A DNA stretch of 9,795 nt, taken from CAMLOF01 sp966692625. GTDB lineage: Bacteria > Pseudomonadota > Gammaproteobacteria > Burkholderiales > Burkholderiaceae_C. The translations under genes were made by a program, and so were the position numbers. The notes beneath the pieces are model-generated. The model saw only the letters and a program-made list of their open reading frames with translations, ran no database searches and was not told the DNA's origin. The stretch covers positions 1-9,795 of the forward strand of contig CBKZAG010000127.1 of NCBI GenBank assembly GCA_966692625.1, written 5' to 3'. Below are positions 1 to 6,054 of the stretch, piece after piece. The first letter of the stretch is position 1; each line of letters opens with the position of its first letter.

Positions 1-9
1 TCTGTGGCG

Positions 10-165
10 GCTGTGGCCGCCTGTCTGGGGCTGGGCGCGCGTTAGCGCGCTTCGTTAACTGACTTGCGGCGGCTGTTTGAGCGGAGCGCTGCAAGCGCGC
101 AGCGAGTTCCGCCGCACCGGCCCCAGACAGGCGGTCGCAGCGGAGTCGGCGCCAAAGGCGCCGAC
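10..165 (+). other. Large structured intergenic element (25-bp long-range helix, internal hairpins, 3' hairpin)
   Basis: Seen directly: bases 10-34 pair with 117-141 over 25 positions without a bulge. Twenty-two pairs are Watson-Crick and three (14/137, 16/135, 32/119) are G.U if plus-strand RNA is made. The helix encloses a hairpin with an 8-bp perfect stem (65-72 with 109-116) and an inner 6-bp stem (87-92 with 99-104), and a smaller hairpin at 35-50 or, alternatively, 41-59. Directly after it lies a perfect 9-bp stem with an AAA loop (145-153 with 157-165). No T-run follows on either strand, so it is not a classical intrinsic terminator. It lies beyond the stop of the symporter gene, which runs towards it. 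From memory, similar GC-rich blocks beginning GACTTGCGGCGG occur repeatedly between genes in Comamonadaceae, so it may be one copy of a dispersed family; this is not checked here. It could be a small RNA, a 3' UTR element of a gene to the left, a REP/MITE-like repeat, or a Rho-associated 3' end structure. Confidence 0.6.
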
Positions 166-236
166 CGTCACAGTATGAGCCCCCGCAGGGCCAGGCCTGC
201 CGCAGCCCGCAAGGTATGGCCTTCGCTCACCTCAGA

Positions 237-1613
237 TCACGCCCTGGCACGCCCCCACAACACCAGCAACAGGCTCACCAAACTGGACGCCACCAACGCC
301 CCCAGAAACGGTGCCAGCGTAGGCACCCCAGTGGGAAAGCTGGCCTGCAGCAACCCCTGGGCCAGACTGGCGTGCGACACCCAACCCGGCAGCACAGCCC
401 CCACCAGCCCAGCGACCGCACCGCCAATGGCTGCCAAAGGCGTCATGCGGCGCCACAACCCCAGCAACACCGGCACCACCGCTGTGGCACACAGCAAGTC
501 GGCCACCAGGAACAGGCGCAACACCGAAATGCCCTGCAGGGCCAGCACCACCACAGGCACCATCAACAGCACCGTGATCCAGCGCGCAGCAGCCAGGGTC
601 GTGCCCTGACGCGCCGTCACCAGCAGCGACGCCACCCCGTTTTGCAACGTATCCACCGAAGAGGCCACCAGCGCCACCGCCAAGAGCAAAGCCGGAATGG
701 CTAACCACGAAGGCGACTCCGCCAGCATGGCAAAGAACGGCGTGGGCGGCGTGCCCAGCTCCCGCCCCGTGCCCGCCATCCAGGCACCGACCATGCCCAC
801 CACGGCCACCACCACCACCGAAGTGATGCCACCCAGCCAGCCGCCACGCACCAACTCGCGGTCGTCGCGCGCGGCCCACACCCGCTGCCAGTAGCCTTGA
901 TGGAACAGGTTGGCCGCCGTGACGGCGATGACCAGCGTCAGCGCCACCTGCAGGGCGTCACCCACGGGAATGGACGGCCACACCAGCGGCTTGGGGTCGG
1001 CAGGCAAACTCTGCCAGGCCACACCCAACACCAGCACCAGCAAGGCCAGCAGCAGCCAGGCTTGCCAACGGTCCGTCACCAGGCTGGCACGCAAGCCGCC
1101 CCACGCGGTGTAGATCAATGTAGCCACGGCCACGCCCACCACCGCCACGCTGCCCGGCAAGGGCGACAGCAAGGACGTGATGGCACCGATCGCCGTCAAC
1201 TCCGCCGTGAGGAAGCACAGCATGTAAAGCACCGAGATGGCCGCCACCCAGTGGCGCAGCCCCGCGCCAAAGCGCGCCTGCGCGTACTCGGTGATGCTGC
1301 GCCCCTGGGGCAACAGTCGCCGGATGGCCGGGCCGCACCAAGCCAGCACAATGAACGGAAACGCCGCCCCCAGCGCGTAGCCCGCCACGCCCAGCGGCCC
1401 GACGAAGGCCCCTACCTCGGGTGGCACGAACAGTATCCACGCACCCAGCCCTGATGCCAGGAACGACAGCCCCAAGGTTGATGCGCTCTGGGAGTTGCGT
1501 GCGGTCAGGTATTCGTCCAGGTCGCCACCCGCCGTGCGGGCGCGCAAGCCGATCCAGACAAAAAAGACCAATGCCGCCCCCAGGGCGGCTGCGGTGGCAT
1601 ACAGCATGTTCAT
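237..1613 (-). CDS. Sodium:solute symporter family (SSS) permease
   Basis: A 458-residue inner-membrane protein, rich in hydrophobic segments throughout (roughly 12-13 predicted membrane spans by eye). Family features seen: DLDEYLTARN near residues 31-40 after the first span, the GG(L/F)-type motif with TAWGGLRASLVTD at 169-181, the loop motif YWQRVWAARDDRE at 241-253, and ASSVDT at 317-322. The last falls where SSS members carry the serine/threonine residues of the Na2 sodium site, so sodium coupling is plausible. The family imports small solutes such as proline, urea, pantothenate, sugars or carboxylates; I cannot tell which one here. The length is slightly below the usual 480-550. The start codon overlaps the hslU stop as ATGA, so the gene is probably translated by coupling with hslU; there is no strong ribosome-binding site. 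A second ATG two codons later is also possible. The stop is followed by the structured element at the left edge. Confidence 0.85.
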   Translation of the reverse strand: MNMLYATAAALGAALVFFVWIGLRARTAGGDLDEYLTARNSQSASTLGLSFLASGLGAWILFVPPEVGAFVGPLGVAGYALGAAFPFIVLAWCGPAIRRLLPQGRSITEYAQARFGAGLRHWVAAISVLYMLCFLTAELTAIGAITSLLSPLPGSVAVVGVAVATLIYTAWGGLRASLVTDRWQAWLLLALLVLVLGVAWQSLPADPKPLVWPSIPVGDALQVALTLVIAVTAANLFHQGYWQRVWAARDDRELVRGGWLGGITSVVVVAVVGMVGAWMAGTGRELGTPPTPFFAMLAESPSWLAIPALLLAVALVASSVDTLQNGVASLLVTARQGTTLAAARWITVLLMVPVVVLALQGISVLRLFLVADLLCATAVVPVLLGLWRRMTPLAAIGGAVAGLVGAVLPGWVSHASLAQGLLQASFPTGVPTLAPFLGALVASSLVSLLLVLWGRARA

Positions 1614-2935
1614 AGGATGTAGCGCGACAGGTCCTCGTTGCGGCTGAGTTCGCCCAGGCGGGCATCCACGTAGACAGCATCCACCGTCACGGTCTGGCCT
1701 TCCAGCCGCGCGGCGTCAAAGCTCACTTCGTCCAGCAGATGTTCCATCACGGTGGCCAGGCGGCGTGCGCCAATGTTTTCGGTGCGCTCGTTCACGTCGT
1801 GGGCTATCTGCGCCAGGCGGGTGATGCCCTCGGGCGTGAACTCGATGGTCACACCCTCGGTAGCCAGCAGCGCCTGGTACTGGCGCACCAGGCTGGCGTG
1901 GGTCTGCGTCAAAATGGCTTCGAAGTCCGCCACTGAGAGCGACTGCAGCTCCACCCGGATGGGAAAGCGCCCCTGCAACTCGGGGATCAAGTCGCTGGGC
2001 TTGCTCAGGTGGAAGGCACCGCTGGCAATGAAGAGGATGTGGTCCGTCTTGATCGGGCCGTACTTGGTGGACACGGTGGTGCCCTCCACCAGCGGCAGCA
2101 GGTCGCGCTGCACACCCTGGCGCGAGACCTCGCCCGTGCTGGCGCCTTCGCTGCGGCTGGTGACCTTGTCAATTTCGTCGATGAAGACGATGCCGTTCTG
2201 CTCGGCGTTGGTCACCGCCTGGAGCTTGATCTCTTCCTCGTTGATGAGCTTGCCCGCTTCCTCGTCGATCAGCAGCTTGCGAGCCTCGGCGATCTTGAGC
2301 TTGCGCGTCTTGCGTTTGCCCGCGTTGAACTGGCTGAACATGCCACGCAACTGCTCGGCCATCTCTTCCATGCCAGCAGGCGTCATCACCTCCATCATGG
2401 GCTGGGCCGCTGAAAGTTCCAGCTCGATTTCCTTGTCGTCCAGCTGGCCCTCGCGCAGCTTCTTGCGAAACACCTGTCGGGCCGTGCTGTCAGGCGCAGG
2501 CTCATGGTCACCCAAACGCGGTGGGGGCAGCAATGCATCCAGGATGCGCTCCTCGGCCGCGTCCTCGGCGCGGGTGCGCAGCTTCGCCACCTCGGCCTCG
2601 CGCGTCTGCTTCACGGCCATGTCCACCAGGTCGCGGACGATGCTGTCCACGTCCTTGCCCACGTAGCCCACTTCGGTGAACTTGGTGGCCTCCACCTTGA
2701 TGAAGGGCGCGTTGGCCAGCCGGGCCAGGCGGCGAGCGATCTCGGTCTTGCCCACGCCGGTGGGGCCGATCATCAGGATATTCTTGGGCGTGATCTCGGG
2801 ACGCAGCTTGGCGTCCACCTGCTGGCGGCGCCAGCGGTTGCGCAGTGCGATGGCCACGGCACGCTTGGCAGCCTTTTGGCCGATGATGTGTGAATCCAGT
2901 TCGGAAACAATTTCCTGGGGGGTCATGCTGCTCAT
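1610..2935 (-). CDS. hslU: ATP-dependent protease ATPase subunit HslU
   Basis: A 441-residue AAA+ unfoldase (E. coli HslU is 443). It forms a hexamer that unfolds substrates and threads them into the HslV peptidase in the cytoplasm. Visible motifs: Walker A GPTGVGKT at 57-64, the pore loop GYVG at 90-93, an intermediate (I) domain at about 110-243 with the conserved charged helices, Walker B IVFIDEID at 249-256, the arginine-finger region ELQGRFPIRVEL at 319-330, and sensor 2 IGARR at 388-392. The C-terminus ends EDLSRYIL, the conserved tail that docks into HslV pockets and activates it. The ATG is preceded by AAGGG with 7 bases of spacing (TGCACCA), which supports this start. It lies 73 bases after hslV and its TGA overlaps the start of the symporter gene. 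No key residue is missing. Confidence 0.98.
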   Translation of the reverse strand: MSSMTPQEIVSELDSHIIGQKAAKRAVAIALRNRWRRQQVDAKLRPEITPKNILMIGPTGVGKTEIARRLARLANAPFIKVEATKFTEVGYVGKDVDSIVRDLVDMAVKQTREAEVAKLRTRAEDAAEERILDALLPPPRLGDHEPAPDSTARQVFRKKLREGQLDDKEIELELSAAQPMMEVMTPAGMEEMAEQLRGMFSQFNAGKRKTRKLKIAEARKLLIDEEAGKLINEEEIKLQAVTNAEQNGIVFIDEIDKVTSRSEGASTGEVSRQGVQRDLLPLVEGTTVSTKYGPIKTDHILFIASGAFHLSKPSDLIPELQGRFPIRVELQSLSVADFEAILTQTHASLVRQYQALLATEGVTIEFTPEGITRLAQIAHDVNERTENIGARRLATVMEHLLDEVSFDAARLEGQTVTVDAVYVDARLGELSRNEDLSRYIL

Positions 2936-3008
2936 TGGTGCACCCTTCGGCCTGCGGCCTGTCCCGCCAAGCGGGAACGAGCTTGCTTGGGGCGGCCCGG
3001 CGCGGCGC
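2936..3008 (-). promoter_or_regulatory. hslV-hslU spacer with hairpins and the hslU ribosome-binding site
   Basis: A 73-base GC-rich spacer. A perfect 6-bp hairpin with a three-base loop sits at 2962-2976 (TCCCGC/GCGGGA). An overlapping alternative pairs CCAAGC at 2967-2972 with GCTTGG at 2985-2990. On the minus strand the end of the spacer gives AAGGG and then 7 bases before the hslU ATG. There is no T-run, so it is not an intrinsic terminator. The hairpins might modulate hslU relative to hslV or act as a processing site; that is inference. Confidence 0.4.
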
Positions 3009-3572
3009 TCATGCCAGCACCTCGACCGTGTGGTTCATGTTGGTGTAGATGCAAAGTTCACCGGCCACCTTGAGCGACTCGCGCACGATCTGCTCGGCGC
3101 TGAGCGCGGTGTGGTCCAGCAGCGCCTTGGCAGCCGACTGCGCGTAGGCGCCGCCAGAGCCGATGGCCACGATGCCGTATTCGGGCTCCAGCACGTCGCC
3201 GTTGCCGGTGATGATGAGGCTGGCCGTCTTGTCGGCCACGGCCAGCATGGCCTCCAGGCGACGCAGCACGCGGTCGGTGCGCCAGTCCTTGGTCAGCTCA
3301 ATGGCCGCGCGCGTGAGGTGGCCCTGGTGTTTTTCCAGTTTGGCCTCAAAACGCTCAAACAGGGTGAAGGCGTCAGCCGTGGCACCGGCAAAACCCGCCA
3401 GCACCTGACCATGGTGCAACCTGCGCACCTTGCGTGCCGTGCCCTTGACGACGATGTTGCCCAGCGTCACCTGGCCGTCACCGCCGATCGCCACCTGCAC
3501 GCCCTCGGGCGTTTCGCGACGCACGCAGACGATGGTGGTGCCGTAAAAAAGCGAAGAATCCTTGTGTTCCAT
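3009..3572 (-). CDS. hslV: ATP-dependent protease peptidase subunit HslV (precursor)
   Basis: A 187-residue N-terminal-nucleophile threonine peptidase that forms the double-hexamer core of the HslVU protease in the cytoplasm. The mature protein should begin at Thr12 of the GTTIVCVRR segment; E. coli HslV exposes the same TTIVSVRR after loss of only Met. Here 11 residues (ending FYG) precede the nucleophile, and no start codon allows a shorter form, so self-processing of a propeptide is required. Mature length would be 176, the normal family size. Other conserved segments: GDGQVTLGN at 31-39, KVRRL at 48-52, AGFAGATADAFTLFERFE at 59-76, AIGSGGAYA at 136-144 and CIYTN near the C-terminus. The ATG lies only two bases after the stop of the preceding STAS gene and has no visible Shine-Dalgarno sequence, which suggests translational coupling. 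hslU follows as partner. Confidence 0.97.
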   Translation of the reverse strand: MEHKDSSLFYGTTIVCVRRETPEGVQVAIGGDGQVTLGNIVVKGTARKVRRLHHGQVLAGFAGATADAFTLFERFEAKLEKHQGHLTRAAIELTKDWRTDRVLRRLEAMLAVADKTASLIITGNGDVLEPEYGIVAIGSGGAYAQSAAKALLDHTALSAEQIVRESLKVAGELCIYTNMNHTVEVLA

Positions 3573-3574
3573 GC

Positions 3575-5320
3575 TCAGTATTGTCGCAGGCGCACGGTCA
3601 CGGCCTCGTCAATACCCACAACATGGAAGAAGGCTGCGATCAAGCGGCCCACCTGGGCCAACTCCACCCGCACACCGCGCGACATGACGGCCAGCAGCCA
3701 TTGCAGCAGGCTGCCCGCGGCAACAAAGTCCACCCGCCGCAGAAGCAGACAGTCGATAGAGAACACTTGCCCTGCAGGGTGCGCGTCCAATGCCGCCTGC
3801 AAGCAGGACAGCGCTGGGCCTATTTCGCCCTGCAGCACACCCGCCAGCACCGGCTTGGGTGGTGTCGCAGACTGGGCCATGGCGGCGGCCTGGGCGCCCA
3901 ACTGTGTGCTACCGAAGAACTGGGTGTCGCCGGCCATGGCGGGCCACTCCAGCACGTCCAGACCGCCGAGCTGCGTCACCAGCGGCCGGATGGGCTCCTG
4001 CAACGCTGGTGCGTCCGGTTCCGGTGAGGTTTGCTGCACATCGGCGGGCAGGCTGTCTGCCAGTTCAAAACGGCAGACGGGCAACTCCCACGCAGGGGGC
4101 AGCACACCATAGGTGACGCAGAAATCCAGCGCAGCCAGATCGAACTCCTCGGTACGGTGCATCAAGCGCAACAAAGCCAAGCGAAGATGCCACCACACAG
4201 GTTCGTTCTCACGGCGGCCCGAAGGGGTGCTGGCCTTGAGGCGGCGGCGCAACACACTGCTGCCCAGGAAGCGGAAAAGCACAGGCTTGCCCGACCAATC
4301 CTTCACCAATGCCAGCAGAGCTTCTGCAGCCACTACGTCGGCCGACACCAGTTCCGTCCAGTCCAGCCACTTGACCGTGCCTGGCGTGGAAACGACGGCC
4401 TTGAGCGACTGGACAGCCTCGGCATCCAGGAACGGCGGGCAGACCCAGACCGAGGCCCCTGCCATGGCCGCGTCTGTGGCGGACTCTACCAAACCAGCGG
4501 CAGCGACGTCGGCCTGCATGGAAGCCGGCCAGCGCGGCACGGCCACACCGAAGGCCTCCGCGTACTCGGCAGCCGACTCCTCAAAGCGCTCCAGACTGCC
4601 CTGCCCATGGAAGATGTCCAACAAGGCCAGCCAGGCGGCCCGGGCAGCCGGGCTGTCCACCTCCTGCGCCATGAAGGCTCGGAGGGTCTTTTCGGCCTCG
4701 GCGTCGTCGCCATTCGCGAAGCGCACCGAGGCGTCTTCTATCGGCTGCGGAATCTGATGGCTGGGGGTGGGGACACCGCCTCCAGAAGCCGCTGGTTCCT
4801 CAGCCAGCATGTCGATGGGAAGGGATGGAGCCACAGGCCGCACAGGCTTGGCGGCTGCCTGCAGGTGGGCTGGCACGGTGACACCGCCCTCAAGCCGGGC
4901 CGGGATCGTGGTGCCGCTGCCAATGCGCACCCCGGATTCGCCCGTTGCAGCATCGCCAGGCTGGCGGTTGAGCCAGTGCTGCGCCATCTGCGCCTCGATG
5001 CGGGCGATTTTTTCAATGGTGCGAGCCTTGTCTGGGTCGGTGGGCGGGGTGCTGGAAAGAATATCCTGCGAGCCCCCTTCTGACAGCTGCGCCTGTTGTG
5101 CCCGCTTGCGCGCGAGAGCTTCGCGCAGAAATTCAAACTCGCGCTTGCGGATCTGGTCATTCCGCCGCTTGCGCTCTATGGCCGCCTTCAGAGCGCGCCG
5201 GTCCTGCTGGGTACCGGCGCCCGGCAAGCGGTCGTCCAGCTCCGACCAGTTTGCTGCCGGATGCTTGACGAACTGGGCCACCTTGGACAGGAAGCCGCCG
5301 CCGGAATCTCCCTTGCTCAT
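3575..5320 (-). CDS. Uncharacterised protein with coiled coil, TPR-like region and STAS domains
   Basis: A 581-residue soluble protein without signal peptide or membrane spans. Seen in order: a basic, charged N-terminus with probable coiled coil (about 40-80 and 98-118); a low-complexity Pro/Ala/Gly linker (about 120-195); a TPR-like helical stretch at about 196-260 (pattern ...FANGDDAEAEKTLRAF...); a STAS-like alpha/beta segment at about 289-362; a linker; and a second, clearer STAS-like domain at about 492-575 with strand LAGVLQGEI, strand VFSIDCLLLRRVDFVAAGSL and helix LLQWLLAVMSRG. STAS domains act in anti-anti-sigma factors, transporters and phospholipid-transport complexes. The conserved phospho-Ser/Thr of anti-anti-sigma factors is not obvious; a Ser at about 537 lies near that loop. 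In-frame TGA seven codons upstream makes ATG 5320 the first start; its ribosome-binding site is weak. It sits 57 bases after dksA and 2 bases before hslV. I do not know its function. Confidence 0.85.
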   Translation of the reverse strand: MSKGDSGGGFLSKVAQFVKHPAANWSELDDRLPGAGTQQDRRALKAAIERKRRNDQIRKREFEFLREALARKRAQQAQLSEGGSQDILSSTPPTDPDKARTIEKIARIEAQMAQHWLNRQPGDAATGESGVRIGSGTTIPARLEGGVTVPAHLQAAAKPVRPVAPSLPIDMLAEEPAASGGGVPTPSHQIPQPIEDASVRFANGDDAEAEKTLRAFMAQEVDSPAARAAWLALLDIFHGQGSLERFEESAAEYAEAFGVAVPRWPASMQADVAAAGLVESATDAAMAGASVWVCPPFLDAEAVQSLKAVVSTPGTVKWLDWTELVSADVVAAEALLALVKDWSGKPVLFRFLGSSVLRRRLKASTPSGRRENEPVWWHLRLALLRLMHRTEEFDLAALDFCVTYGVLPPAWELPVCRFELADSLPADVQQTSPEPDAPALQEPIRPLVTQLGGLDVLEWPAMAGDTQFFGSTQLGAQAAAMAQSATPPKPVLAGVLQGEIGPALSCLQAALDAHPAGQVFSIDCLLLRRVDFVAAGSLLQWLLAVMSRGVRVELAQVGRLIAAFFHVVGIDEAVTVRLRQY

Positions 5321-5377
5321 GGCCGTTTCATCCGCTCACGCATGGGTGTGTTTTGTTGCCGTGGCGGTGACAGGGCA

Positions 5378-5860
5378 TCAATCCCCGAAAAGCTTCTGCT
5401 TGAGTTCGCGACGCTGCTGGGCTTCGATGGACAGACTGGCCGTCGGGCGGGCCAGCAGGCGGCCAACACCGATGGGCTCACCGGTTTCGTCGCAATAGCC
5501 GTAGTCGCCTCCATCGATGCGGGCGATGGCCTGCTCGATCTTCTTGAGCAACTTGCGCTCGCGGTCGCGGGTGCGCAGCTCCAGGGCGTGCTCTTCCTCG
5601 ATGGTGGCACGGTCGGCAGGATCGGGCACCACCACGGTGTCTTCGCGCAGGTGCTCGGTGGTCTCGCCAGCGTTCACCAGGATGTCCTGCTTGAGCTGCA
5701 CGAGCTTGCGGCGGAAGTAGGCCAGCTGCACATCGTTCATGTACTCGCTGTCGGGCATGGCCAGCAAGTCCTCGTCGGTCAGGGCCTCCAGCGGTTTGCT
5801 CTTCCAGTTGTTGGCCAGCTTGGGGTCCTTGCGGGCTGGAGATTGGACAGTGGTCGTCAT
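5378..5860 (-). CDS. dksA: RNA polymerase-binding transcription factor DksA
   Basis: A 160-residue DksA (E. coli 151). It binds in the RNA polymerase secondary channel and, with ppGpp, lowers rRNA transcription and activates amino-acid promoters. Seen: YMNDVQLAYFRRKL (40-53) at the start of the core; a coiled coil whose tip carries D80, D83 and A85 in PDPADRA, equivalent to E. coli D71, D74 and A76; RTRDRERKLLKKIE (96-109) on the returning helix; and the globular end GDYGYCDETGEPIG...LLARPTASLS. Of the four zinc-finger cysteines only the first is kept (C123); the others are T126, S144 and A147 at exactly matching spacing. So this is a cysteine-poor, probably zinc-independent DksA, a form I believe is common in betaproteobacteria. 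The N-terminus is somewhat longer than in E. coli. It heads the probable dksA-hslVU operon and follows a 194-base leader region. Confidence 0.96.
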   Translation of the reverse strand: MTTTVQSPARKDPKLANNWKSKPLEALTDEDLLAMPDSEYMNDVQLAYFRRKLVQLKQDILVNAGETTEHLREDTVVVPDPADRATIEEEHALELRTRDRERKLLKKIEQAIARIDGGDYGYCDETGEPIGVGRLLARPTASLSIEAQQRRELKQKLFGD

Positions 5861-6054
5861 GGCTCGCTCGATCTTGGGTGAAAAAGTGACCGCTCTGGGC
5901 GGGTGAGGAACGCTGGCCTCGTGGCGGGCCGCCCCAGATCTGGCGGCTCAGCGTTTCGCCTGTTGTAGTTATACCCGCTTATGTACCGGCCGGGCTTTCG
6001 GCGGCGCCGATTGTACCCATTTGTGCCGGATTTGGCGCTTACAACATCAAACGG
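5861..6054 (-). promoter_or_regulatory. dksA upstream region: probable promoter(s) and structured leader
   Basis: The longest gene-free gap between coding regions. Two -10-like hexamers are seen on the minus strand, TACAAT at 6015-6010 and TATAAC at 5973-5968. Neither has a good -35 at 16-18 bases, so the exact promoter is uncertain. Between the second candidate and the ATG lies an inverted repeat, 5909-5915 with 5949-5955 (7 bp), extended by three pairs past a bulge, with the 10-base palindrome CCAGATCTGG (5934-5943) inside. No terminator with a T-run is seen after cobW. The gap most likely separates a cobW transcript from the dksA operon, but this is inferred from its size and content. Confidence 0.4.

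Noticed and set aside
1..236. tRNA or other standard RNA gene in the left-end non-coding region
   Set aside because: The long helix and hairpins do not form a cloverleaf, and no tRNA-specific TTCRANY or acceptor/CCA pattern is seen.
2676..4112. Long open frame on the plus strand (478 codons) and similar ones at 4031-5083, 6184-7215 and 7303-8265
   Set aside because: They lie opposite well-recognised minus-strand genes, span gene boundaries or show repetitive Ser/Arg/Val-rich composition typical of antisense frames in GC-rich DNA. None resembles a known protein.
5317..5343. Eight-codon frame (MRERMKRP) whose stop overlaps the STAS gene start as ATGA
   Set aside because: It has no ribosome-binding site and may arise by chance; comparison with relatives would be needed to call it a leader peptide.
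2988..5936. 12-base complementarity between the hslV-hslU spacer (2988-2999) and the dksA leader (5925-5936)
   Set aside because: A match of this length made mostly of G and C is expected by chance in 10 kb of GC-rich sequence, so RNA-RNA pairing is not supported.
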